Of a stretch of DNA of 34,103 nucleotides, positions 8,551 to 15,626 are shown piece by piece. The notes beneath the pieces were generated by a model. That model did no database searches. It was not told the DNA's origin and was given only the letters and a program-made list of their open reading frames with translations. The position numbers and the translations under genes were made by a program. Source of the DNA: Lachnospiraceae bacterium (GTDB lineage Bacteria; Bacillota; Clostridia; Lachnospirales; Lachnospiraceae); assembly GCA_017622575.1 (NCBI GenBank), contig JAGAQU010000095.1:1-34103 (forward strand), given 5' to 3'. Position 1 is the first letter of the stretch. Each line of letters begins with the position of its first letter.

Positions 8551-8598
8551 ATAAAGAAAAAAGACCATTATTGCAGCCACTTGCTACAATAAAAGTCT
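8551..8598 (-). terminator. Riboswitch-controlled terminator upstream of hflK
   Basis: On the minus strand a 16-bp imperfect stem (8598-8583 with 8577-8562, loop AAGTG) is followed by TTTTTTCTTTAT. The 5' arm includes CUUUUAU at 8595-8589, the same strand needed to close the aptamer P1 stem. The terminator and the ligand-bound aptamer are therefore mutually exclusive. Confidence 0.75.
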
Positions 8599-8700
8599 TG
8601 CTACAGTCTGTTCTGATTCGAAACGGATGTTTCCATCGTCCTGACGATTCGAATATACCATTTTGGTTGAAGCTATGGGCATCAGCTACTCCCTTTTATT
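8585..8700 (-). ncRNA. Candidate yybP-ykoY (Mn2+) riboswitch aptamer
   Basis: The leader RNA starts with AUAAAAG, then GGGAGUAGC (8693-8685), close to the GGGGAGUAGC that opens yybP-ykoY aptamers as I recall them. It ends with GUAGCAAGACUUUUAU, like the UAGCAAGACC end of the Bacillus examples. AUAAAAG (8699-8693) pairs perfectly with CUUUUAU (8595-8589) to form P1. Inside is a stem AUUCGAA/UUCGAAU (8654-8648 with 8622-8616) topped by GAUG-GAAA-CAUC. Known members bind Mn2+ and turn genes on by preventing termination, which fits the overlap with the terminator at 8551-8598. The aptamer starts about 5 nt after the predicted transcript start. Confidence 0.65.
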
Positions 8701-8710
8701 GATGGAATTA

Positions 8711-8739
8711 ATCATATCATATTGTTAATTAATTGTCAA
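8711..8739 (-). promoter_or_regulatory. Sigma-A promoter of hflKC
   Basis: On the minus strand a perfect TTGACA (8739-8734) and TATGAT (8716-8711) are 17 bp apart, giving a start near 8704. The region between the boxes contains TTAACAA and the -35 forms TTGACAA, together a weak Rex-like palindrome (8722-8739). Confidence 0.75.
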
Positions 8740-8810
8740 ACATATTTTGCACTGTCACTGTCATAAAATCTCTCATAAACCAGTTTTGTTCCAAAGGGTC
8801 TTAAGATTCC

Positions 8811-9959
8811 ATGAAAAAGCCTCACATTTCCATATATATCATGCTGACCGGCGTTTTGATCCTCGCTGTTTTCATCCTCTTTTTACGTCACAGGCTTCTG
8901 ACCGGCGAACCCATTCCTTCCGCTTCCCTTGCAGTTTTATTTAAGGCGCCCGCCATTGAAGTGGTTTCGGACAATGACAAAAGCTATATCAAATGGGTGG
9001 ATTTCAACGTTACCTGCGACGCCCTGACGAAAGCCTACACCCTGGATGTGGAGAGCTATGATAAAGATGTTCATCTAAACTGGATTGAACTGCTGGCCTA
9101 TGCCGGTGCCAAGGGTGGCGGCTCCTTTGATAAAAAAAGTCTTTCTCTGATCGATAAGCTGGCGACAGAGCTTTCACAGGGAGACACCACCATCCGGGAG
9201 CTGACCAAAGATATGAAATACTACGACTATTATTATGAAGCCTACGAAGCAGTACTTGGAGGAATGGTCGGGGAATACGAGATAGAGCAGCCTGATGATG
9301 CAGATGGGAAGGTCTGGAAAAAGGTCTATGGTCTGAAGGCCTTCTCTCCCATTGCAAAGGGCTTTCCCTACAGTGATTATGACGATTTCGGCTCTTCACG
9401 AAGCTATGGTTACAAAAGACAGCACCTGGGGCACGACATGATGGGACAGATCGGTACACCCATTGTGGCAATTGAGTCCGGTTATGTGGAAGCCCTGGGC
9501 TGGAATCAGTACGGCGGCTGGCGCATCGGCATCCGCAGCTTTGACGGCAAGCGATATTATTACTACGCCCACCTGCGTCAGAACTTTCCCTACGCCCTTA
9601 ACCTGGAAGAAGGGAGCGTAGTCACCGCCGGAGATGTGATCGGGTACATGGGGCATACCGGCTACAGCACCAAGGAAAACACCAACAATATCGACACGGT
9701 CCATCTTCACTGGGGACTGCAGCTGATTTTTGATGAATCCCAGAAGGAAGGAAACAATGAAATCTGGATCGACTGTTATGAGCTGACAAAATTTCTATAT
9801 AAAAACAGATCCCTCACCGAAAAGAATCAGGAAACCAAAGAATGGCTCCGCGTCTATCAGATGAAGGATCCTTGCGTAAACGCTTATCAATCATCAAAGT
9901 CCGTTTCCCCGTCACCGGGTACTGCTAATACACAAACTCGCGCTGAATCACAAAACTGA
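8811..9959 (+). CDS. Membrane-anchored M23 family peptidase
   Basis: Zinc peptidase of the M23 (LytM/lysostaphin) family, 382 aa. Such enzymes cut peptidoglycan crosslinks, or activate other hydrolases if inactive. One N-terminal membrane helix (about 8-25) anchors it with the rest outside. The C-terminal domain has the zinc-ligand motif HLGHD (H205, D209) ahead of GTPIVAIESG, then YYYYAHL with H254, GDVIGYMGHTG, and HLHW with H298 and H300. All expected ligands are present, so it is probably active. The roughly 130-residue region between membrane helix and peptidase resembles nothing I know. The ribosome site (AAAGGG, 13 nt upstream) is weak. The 3' end overlaps the convergent glycosyltransferase gene by 35 bp. 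Confidence 0.85.
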   Translation: MKKPHISIYIMLTGVLILAVFILFLRHRLLTGEPIPSASLAVLFKAPAIEVVSDNDKSYIKWVDFNVTCDALTKAYTLDVESYDKDVHLNWIELLAYAGAKGGGSFDKKSLSLIDKLATELSQGDTTIRELTKDMKYYDYYYEAYEAVLGGMVGEYEIEQPDDADGKVWKKVYGLKAFSPIAKGFPYSDYDDFGSSRSYGYKRQHLGHDMMGQIGTPIVAIESGYVEALGWNQYGGWRIGIRSFDGKRYYYYAHLRQNFPYALNLEEGSVVTAGDVIGYMGHTGYSTKENTNNIDTVHLHWGLQLIFDESQKEGNNEIWIDCYELTKFLYKNRSLTEKNQETKEWLRVYQMKDPCVNAYQSSKSVSPSPGTANTQTRAESQN

Positions 9960-10986
9960 TAAAGAAAAGAAAGACATCAACCGGTATCTTAATCAGTACC
10001 TCTGCCCCGCCAAACAAAGGATACAGAAAATTTACCAAAAGAGCACTGCAGCACATCTGGACTACTGCAAGCAGGAAGTACTTTGCCATGGTCGTACCGA
10101 CAGAATTCCTGCTCTCAAATACCACCTTATAGTTGATGGAATAGTTATAAACTGCCGACAGCACTCTGGCAAACACTGTGGATGCCATGATATAGGTGAT
10201 GCTTCCCCACTGCTGCCCTCTAAGAAGATAACAGAATACGGAAAACAGCACGAGATCCACCACACTGGAGGACAGGGAAGAAAACAGAAACTTTCCGAAA
10301 AGCATATAGATTCTGACAGAATCCCTGATCGGATTAAAATGGCTTGTCTTGTTTTCCTCTATATAAATTGTCTGGATCGGCACTTCCACGATAGAAACCG
10401 TGCTTTTCTTTGTCTCCATCAGCATATTGGTCTCAAATTCAAAGCGTTCCCCCTTAAGCGTCAGAAGCTCACGCATAAAGGATGAAGGTATTCCCCGTAA
10501 TCCTGTCTGGGTGTCAGACACGGAAACTCCCGCAAGAAATTTCATTACCACCCTGGTACATTTATTTCCAAACTCCGATCTTGCCGGCACATTTTCTTTG
10601 TCAAAGCATCGGCATCCCATAATGAGAGAATCGGGATTTGCAAGCAGAGCATCTGCGCAAGCCAGAATACATTCGGGCGTGTGTTGACCATCAGAGTCAG
10701 CCGTAATGCTTCCCACAGAATCCGGGAATTCCCTGAGTACAAAATCAAAAGCTGTTTTGAGGGCCCTTCCCTTTCCCATATTGACAGCATGGTGCATGAC
10801 AAAACAGTCGAATTTCTCCTTTGCCTGTTCAAAAAAATGCTGATATTCCTCTCCGCTTCCGTCATCTACGATCACGATTTTTGAAAAGCCCTTCTCTTTC
10901 AGATCGGCAAGCAATTTTATAAGCTTTTCATCCGGCTCGTAAGAAGGTATGATAATGGGTATTTCTCTTGGATCTGTCTTGCTCAT
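9925..10986 (-). CDS. Fused GT2 glycosyltransferase and GtrA-like membrane protein
   Basis: 353 aa. The N-terminal 220 residues are a dolichyl-phosphate-mannose-synthase-like GT2 domain, with IVIVDDGSG at 37-45, HHAVNMGKGRALKTAFD, and the metal-binding DSDGQH at 97-102. The C-terminal 130 residues hold four hydrophobic helices of GtrA type, beginning near RIYMLFGKFLFSSL. Such proteins move a sugar from a nucleotide donor onto undecaprenyl phosphate, and the GtrA part is thought to help flip the lipid-sugar outward. It starts 3 nt after the upstream membrane glycosyltransferase gene, whose stop codon overlaps its ribosome site. The pair probably supplies and uses a lipid-linked sugar for an envelope polymer. 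The sugar cannot be told. Confidence 0.85.
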   Translation of the reverse strand: MSKTDPREIPIIIPSYEPDEKLIKLLADLKEKGFSKIVIVDDGSGEEYQHFFEQAKEKFDCFVMHHAVNMGKGRALKTAFDFVLREFPDSVGSITADSDGQHTPECILACADALLANPDSLIMGCRCFDKENVPARSEFGNKCTRVVMKFLAGVSVSDTQTGLRGIPSSFMRELLTLKGERFEFETNMLMETKKSTVSIVEVPIQTIYIEENKTSHFNPIRDSVRIYMLFGKFLFSSLSSSVVDLVLFSVFCYLLRGQQWGSITYIMASTVFARVLSAVYNYSINYKVVFESRNSVGTTMAKYFLLAVVQMCCSALLVNFLYPLFGGAEVLIKIPVDVFLFFISFVIQREFVY

Positions 10987-10989
10987 TTT

Positions 10990-12885
10990 TTATTCCTCCA
11001 ACAGCATTCTGCCGTCTTTCCATATAACACGATACAGACAGCCATATGCAAAGGGTTCGCCTTCAGTGAATTCATCAAACAATTCCTGTCCGTCTGTGAT
11101 CTCATCCACATACAGATATCCCGCATGTGCATCATCCACAGCCTTTATGATATCGTTCTTTCCCATTGCCTGTGCGTCCACATTTCCGTACATCACGGAT
11201 ACCGGCGCTGCATAAAAGCTGATATAGGTATTTCTCACCCAGCTGACATCGGAAATATCCCGAAGATACAGGACTCTGCCGCCACTTCCCGGCTGCCCGG
11301 CTCCAACTTTTTCAAGAAAAGCAGTTGCGCCTTCATTAAGCATATCTTCCGCCGCCCGCCGATCATCTGAAACATTGTTTCTATAACCGATAAGTCCCCG
11401 ATAAGCACTGTTATAGTCTGCCGTCAAAAGCACAAAGACAAGGCAGATAACGATCCCCCCATACGAAGTCATCCATCTTGGCTTTTTTCCTGTTTCCTCT
11501 GCCCCGGCATTTTGACGCATACAGAGATGTGCCGGCAGATAAAGACCTCCTACCGTAAAAGGAGCTCCGTACCTCTCTATGGAGGATACCATTCCGAAAG
11601 GCTCCAGATACTGGGTTTCCACTGCAAATATGGTCAGATGACTGAGCAGATTGATGGTATAAAAACAGATACCGCTCACCGCGAAAAAGCAGCCGCAGAA
11701 GATGCTTTGCTTTTTCTCTATTTTTCCTTTTTTATATAAAAGAAATACAAAGAGGAGCAACAAAAGATACAATGCCAAAGGACTTAAATCAATGGCAAAG
11801 GTACTCCATCTGTGTAGGGGATATTTAAAGAATGCCGTAAAATAGGCATCTACCATTTCCTTCTTTACATCAGGTACATTCATACTGCCTGCAACCATAT
11901 GAAGAGCCGTCCCTGTCAGCTTTGCAACTCTTCTGTTAACGAGGCAGAAGGAAAGCCAGGAGCACTCTGTGAGGACAGGAAGCAGGATCACCCACCATAT
12001 TCCTCTCCTTTCTCTTTTCTCCTTCTGAAATGTCCCAAGGACAAAGCCATGATAGCCAAGAAAGAAAAAAAGCCCAAAAGCCACCCATAGAAAGCCCACA
12101 TTCTTGCAAAGCACAAGTACCATCAGGAGCAAAGCCAGCTTCCCGTAATAGAAGACCCGGCTGTGTCCCTCCCGGTCAACCACTGAAACAAGAAAGCAGC
12201 CATAGATCACTGCCATAGTCAGGTCTGCACAACATCCGTCATAGGAAAAGACCTCCACACAGGACGGAAAAAGCCAGAGTGCCACACTCATCAGAACCAT
12301 AAGGGGAATATTCCTCTTTTTCAGATATTTAAAAAGAGGCACCATGAAGGCAAGGTTCATGAAATAATAGCCTGCAAACATCATTCCTTCCTTAAATTCC
12401 GAAGGATGCATATGAAGGAACCACCATTTCATCATCTGCGTTCCGGGAGGATAATCCCCGAATTCCGGCGCCACATTCTGATATTTTTCCGCAAAGCCAT
12501 TCAGATAAAAGATAGATTTCACATCTGTCGCCCAGAAATTAAAATCGTCCCACCAGGTCACAGTTTTTCCGGCCGTCAAAGCAGGGACCGCCACAAGGAT
12601 GACAATCGCCATGATCGTTCCCGGTTTTTTCAGTTCTGTCAGGAAAAAAGTGAGAAATTCTCTCCGCTTTTCCTTTCCCCGTCTGATCAAAAGAAAAACC
12701 GCCAGAAGGAGCAAAAAAACTGCCAGATAATCCGATATTTTTAGACCATTCAAAAAAGAAAGACCATACAGCACAAGCACAAGAACACAGACTCCTACGG
12801 GAATTACATCCGTAAGAGATTCTTTTGCAAGATACGCGATCATGATAACAAGCACAGCAAATGCTGCTATGTGAAAAACTGCCAT
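10990..12885 (-). CDS. Multi-pass membrane glycosyltransferase (GT-C-like)
   Basis: About 631 aa with some 12 or more hydrophobic helices. I choose the start at 12885 (MAVFHIAAF) because AAAGGA lies 7 nt before it; the open frame upstream runs through a terminator and is not coding. The first large outer loop contains TWWDDFNFWATDVKSIF with paired aspartates, followed by DYPPGTQMMKWWF. Acidic residues in the first loop and a YPPG-like motif are typical of GT-C enzymes such as GT39 relatives, which take sugars from polyprenyl-phosphate carriers. The soluble C-terminal part (about 530-631) is probably extracytoplasmic. It is co-transcribed with the GT2-GtrA gene, a likely donor supplier. The acceptor is unknown. 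Confidence 0.7.
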   Translation of the reverse strand: MAVFHIAAFAVLVIMIAYLAKESLTDVIPVGVCVLVLVLYGLSFLNGLKISDYLAVFLLLLAVFLLIRRGKEKRREFLTFFLTELKKPGTIMAIVILVAVPALTAGKTVTWWDDFNFWATDVKSIFYLNGFAEKYQNVAPEFGDYPPGTQMMKWWFLHMHPSEFKEGMMFAGYYFMNLAFMVPLFKYLKKRNIPLMVLMSVALWLFPSCVEVFSYDGCCADLTMAVIYGCFLVSVVDREGHSRVFYYGKLALLLMVLVLCKNVGFLWVAFGLFFFLGYHGFVLGTFQKEKRERRGIWWVILLPVLTECSWLSFCLVNRRVAKLTGTALHMVAGSMNVPDVKKEMVDAYFTAFFKYPLHRWSTFAIDLSPLALYLLLLLFVFLLYKKGKIEKKQSIFCGCFFAVSGICFYTINLLSHLTIFAVETQYLEPFGMVSSIERYGAPFTVGGLYLPAHLCMRQNAGAEETGKKPRWMTSYGGIVICLVFVLLTADYNSAYRGLIGYRNNVSDDRRAAEDMLNEGATAFLEKVGAGQPGSGGRVLYLRDISDVSWVRNTYISFYAAPVSVMYGNVDAQAMGKNDIIKAVDDAHAGYLYVDEITDGQELFDEFTEGEPFAYGCLYRVIWKDGRMLLEE

Positions 12886-12944
12886 TTTCATTCCTTTCTG
12901 TCTTTCATGCACCGGTTTTCTCGGACCTGTCACTTCTACCAGTA

Positions 12945-12978
12945 TAACAAAAAGATGTGTGGCATGCCACACATCTTT
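12945..12978 (-). terminator. Terminator behind hpf
   Basis: 12951-12978 is a perfect 28-bp palindrome whose centre is GGCATGCC. On the minus strand it is followed by TTTTTGTT, so it terminates hpf transcription. It separates hpf from the glycosyltransferase pair, whose own promoter must lie between here and 12890; I see a possible TATACT box right behind it but no convincing -35. Confidence 0.85.
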
Positions 12979-13001
12979 CTATTATTATCTTAAAATCTTC
13001 T

Positions 13002-13529
13002 CTATACTTCCGGTTCAATCAGTCCGTAAGTATTGCCTTTTCTCTTATAAACCACATTTACCTGATCTGTTTCCGCATTGCAGAACACATAGAAATTATG
13101 TCCCAGCAATTCCATCTGCACACAGGCATCTTCAGGATACATGGGCTTGATGTCAAATTTCTTAGTTCTTACAATCTGAACCTCTTCCTCATCCATATAA
13201 TCCTTTTCAATGAAATCCTGCTTGAAGCATCCTGCAGACTGTTCTTTTGCAATCAGCTTGGTCTTGTATTTCTTCAGCTGTCTTTCAATAATCTCCTCAA
13301 CCAGATCAATGGATACATACATATCATTGCTCACCTGCTCAGAACGGATGATATTGCCTTTCACCGGAATTGTCACTTCAATTTTCTGTCTGTCCTTCTC
13401 AACGCTTAAGGTAACATGTGCTTCTGTATCAGGATTAAAATATTTTTCCAGCTTGCCGATCTTGTCCTCTACTGCGCTGCGAAGTCCTGGCGTAACCTCA
13501 ATATTCTTGCCTAAAATAATAAATTTCAT
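13002..13529 (-). CDS. hpf: Long-form ribosome hibernation promoting factor
   Basis: 175 aa. Long HPF binds the 30S decoding site in stationary or stressed cells and pairs 70S ribosomes into inactive 100S dimers. The N-terminal S30AE domain (about 1-100) shows FIILGKNIEVTPGLRSAVEDKIGKLEKYF, and the C-terminal dimerisation domain (about 118-175) shows VRTKKFDIKPMYPEDACVQMELLGHNFYVF. I place the start at 13529 because AAAGG lies 8-9 nt upstream; the two ATGs further up abut or overlap that ribosome site. The gene has its own promoter (13606-13635) and terminator, so it is probably monocistronic. Confidence 0.93.
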   Translation of the reverse strand: MKFIILGKNIEVTPGLRSAVEDKIGKLEKYFNPDTEAHVTLSVEKDRQKIEVTIPVKGNIIRSEQVSNDMYVSIDLVEEIIERQLKKYKTKLIAKEQSAGCFKQDFIEKDYMDEEEVQIVRTKKFDIKPMYPEDACVQMELLGHNFYVFCNAETDQVNVVYKRKGNTYGLIEPEV

Positions 13530-13605
13530 ATTCATCATCCTTTCCGTGGAGTATTGCCATGGCCACCCAAAAAAACAGTTTCCGATGGCTTATTCCTTTA
13601 GCAAC

Positions 13606-13635
13606 AGTATACCATACCACACTATTATTTTGCAA
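13606..13635 (-). promoter_or_regulatory. Promoter of hpf
   Basis: On the minus strand TTGCAA (13635-13630) and TATACT (13611-13606) are 18 bp apart, with TGG directly before the -10 as in an extended -10. The transcript would start near 13599, leaving a leader of about 70 nt. Confidence 0.6.
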
Positions 13636-13765
13636 CAATTCACTGCTTTTGTTTTAAAATGTTTTCAATTTTCAAACAATTCTTTTCATCTTCAAATTAC
13701 GACACTTTCAGTCATATTGTGCAAGTTTATTACAACTTCACAAAACGCCCGTTCCGTATTTTCAC

Positions 13766-13836
13766 GGTGGATAATGTGGATAACTTCGTGTATAAATCAA
13801 AAATGCCTATTTTAAGCTATTTTTATATGTGGATAA
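13766..13836 (-). other. Cluster of four DnaA boxes in a long intergenic region
   Basis: Two perfect DnaA boxes (TTATCCACA on the minus strand) lie at 13775-13783 and 13828-13836. Two boxes with one mismatch to TTATNCACA lie at 13766-13774 (TTATCCACC) and 13787-13795 (TTATACACG). All four point the same way within 71 bp. The surrounding 13650-13960 stretch is AT-rich and contains no gene on either strand that I can support. dnaA, dnaN, rpmH and recF are not nearby, so a satellite DnaA-binding cluster is more likely than the chromosome origin. Confidence 0.6.
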
Positions 13837-13965
13837 CTTTCTGCTCCTTTTTTCTTCCTCTCTTCCCCTTTTGTATCATTGCCCGATTTTTTTTGTGAAT
13901 CTTGTACAACTTTTTCCTTGTCAATATCTTTTTCTCAAAAAGAAAAATTCAGACTTTTTCCTCCA

Positions 13966-14006
13966 AAGAAAAAAAGGGCTCCAAAAAGTGTCTGCTCTTT
14001 GGAACC
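13966..14006 (-). terminator. Terminator of the NlpC/P60 gene
   Basis: On the minus strand GGTTCCAAA (14006-13998) pairs with TTTGGAGCC (13985-13977), including one U-G pair, followed by CTTTTTTTC. It lies 41 nt behind the stop codon of the NlpC/P60 gene. Confidence 0.85.
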
Positions 14007-14046
14007 TTTTTATCATTTTATCAAATTTCCCGGTTTACCATCCGGA

Positions 14047-15378
14047 TCAGAAAATTCTTCTGATGGAAAGAATGGAACGGTAGTTTGCGTTGGAGATGAT
14101 GATACCTGTCTTTGCAGTAGATGCATGGACAATCTGACCGCCACCGATATAAATTGCCACGTGACCGGAATAGCAGATGATATCACCGGGCTGTGCATTC
14201 TCAAGTCCGTTTACCGCACTTCCCACACTTCTGTCCGCTGATGATGAGTGAGGAAGGCTTACGCCGAAGTTCGAATAAACACTCATTACAAATCCGGAAC
14301 AGTCAGCACCGTTTGTCAGTGAGGTGCCACCCCATACATAAGGATTCCCGACAAACTGACATGCAAAGTTTGCTACAGACTGACCAAGCTCACTTCCGCT
14401 TCCTGAAATCACAGGTGCTGTCACAGTCTGGCTGCCGGTTCCCTGCTTATTCGAGTTAGCTTTTGCAGCTGCCTTGGCTGCTGCTTCCTGAGCCGCTTTT
14501 CTCTCAGCTTCTTCCTTGGCAAGTCTTGCTTCCTCCTCTGCCTTGGACTCTGCTTTTACGAATTCTGTGGAAAGAGTAACGTAATCCATGGAAACATAGC
14601 CGTCACCTTCCTCGATATTAACCTTAACCCAGCCATCCAGCTCTTCCGTAACAAGAAGTTCATCTTCTATCGGCACCATACCGATCACGGCAGATTCTGT
14701 TGTAGGTTCTTCTCTTACATAAAGTGTTGTTGTATTTACGGTAGCGATTCTTGTTCCGACTTTCTTCGCAAGTTCCACCGCATCTTCACCTGTTACGCAA
14801 TACTCAGCTTTTACATATCCGGTAACGCTTCCTGATGTGATCTCGTACCATCCGTCCTGTTCAGAGATAAACTCTCCCACAGATTTATCATAAAGCTTAC
14901 CTAAAATCTCGCCTTCCTCACTGGGAATGCTTCTTACATTTACATAATCATTTACCTTGGCGATTACCAGGGACTTAAAGCTTTCCTCTTCCTTCTTGGT
15001 CGCCATTTCTCTTTCCTTTTCGGGAATAGTCTTGGTGGTGGAAGCCATTACGGTTTCTTCAATCACCTTTTCTTCCTTGATTGGCTGAACGTCCATTTCC
15101 ACCGATGATGTGGAAGCGGGTGTCGCCGAAATGGAAGGAGTCGCTGTTATAGCGGGTGTTGCACTTTGCGCTGCATCTGCAGTCTGCTGCTCCGCTTTCT
15201 TCTCATCCTCTTCATCCTTCAGACTTTTCACACTCGTGGCATTTGAGGAAAGGAAATAATCAATTCCTGCCGAAGGCAATCCTGTCCCTTCCTTCGCAAA
15301 AGTTTCTATATTCATGCTGGAAAACAAAAGTGCTGCTGACATCATGCACACTGCTATTTTCACGCTTTTGTTCTGCAT
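14047..15378 (-). CDS. Secreted SH3b-SH3b-NlpC/P60 cell wall endopeptidase
   Basis: 443 aa, starting at 15378 (MQNKSVKIAV), where GGAGG has good spacing; an ATG four codons upstream lies inside that ribosome site. A signal peptide covers about 1-30. A Thr/Ala/Ser-rich linker follows, then two SH3b domains (DYVNVRSIPSEEGEILGKLY and TTLYVREEPTTESAVIGMVP), a Glu/Ala-rich helical stretch, and a C-terminal NlpC/P60 domain. The catalytic triad is in place: C360 in ADCSGFVM, H406 in GHVAIYIG and H418 in IVHAS. Such enzymes cut D-Glu-diamino acid bonds in peptidoglycan, with SH3b domains binding the wall. It has its own promoter and terminator. Confidence 0.92.
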   Translation of the reverse strand: MQNKSVKIAVCMMSAALLFSSMNIETFAKEGTGLPSAGIDYFLSSNATSVKSLKDEEDEKKAEQQTADAAQSATPAITATPSISATPASTSSVEMDVQPIKEEKVIEETVMASTTKTIPEKEREMATKKEEESFKSLVIAKVNDYVNVRSIPSEEGEILGKLYDKSVGEFISEQDGWYEITSGSVTGYVKAEYCVTGEDAVELAKKVGTRIATVNTTTLYVREEPTTESAVIGMVPIEDELLVTEELDGWVKVNIEEGDGYVSMDYVTLSTEFVKAESKAEEEARLAKEEAERKAAQEAAAKAAAKANSNKQGTGSQTVTAPVISGSGSELGQSVANFACQFVGNPYVWGGTSLTNGADCSGFVMSVYSNFGVSLPHSSSADRSVGSAVNGLENAQPGDIICYSGHVAIYIGGGQIVHASTAKTGIIISNANYRSILSIRRIF

Positions 15379-15432
15379 AAAATCCTCCATAAATTAAATT
15401 ATTAATACAAATATTACAAAAATGTTAAATCC

Positions 15433-15461
15433 ACTATAACACTTTCCTCTAATGCTGTCAA
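15433..15461 (-). promoter_or_regulatory. Promoter of the NlpC/P60 gene
   Basis: On the minus strand a perfect TTGACA (15461-15456) and TATAGT (15438-15433) are 17 bp apart. The leader is about 50 nt. No further element was seen between this promoter and the trxB-like gene terminator at 15570. Confidence 0.8.
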
Positions 15462-15569
15462 CTGTTTCCAAAATTTGGATAAGCGGTTGCGCATATGATA
15501 AAATCACATTTTTTAAATCAAATATCTGTATCTGCAGCCTCCATATTCTACAAGATATTGTGTCCTAAC

Positions 15570-15600
15570 GCAAGAAAAAAGAGGCATTTCTGCCTCTTTT
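15570..15600 (-). terminator. Terminator behind the TrxB-like gene
   Basis: On the minus strand AAGAGGCA (15598-15591) pairs with TGCCTCTT (15586-15579), loop GAAA, followed by TTTTCTTG. It ends the lipoprotein-metF-SDR-trxB gene run. Confidence 0.9.
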
Positions 15601-15626
15601 CCCAAAATATTATTTTAAATATTTAA

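Noticed and set aside
8551..8700. T-box leader in front of hflK
   Set aside because: The terminator loop AGCAAGTGG looked vaguely T-box-like, but there is no AGGGTGGNACCGCG box or specifier hairpin, and hflK is not an aminoacyl-tRNA or amino acid gene. The yybP-ykoY features fit better.
12886..12972. N-terminal extension of the 631-aa membrane protein (MWHATHLF...)
   Set aside because: The extension would be translated from the hpf terminator palindrome and has no ribosome site, while 12885 has a well-placed AAAGGA.
13539..14040. Chromosome replication origin
   Set aside because: DnaA boxes and AT-rich DNA are present, but dnaA, dnaN, recF, gyrB and rpmH are absent, genes on both sides keep the same strand, and no skew switch can be shown in this window.
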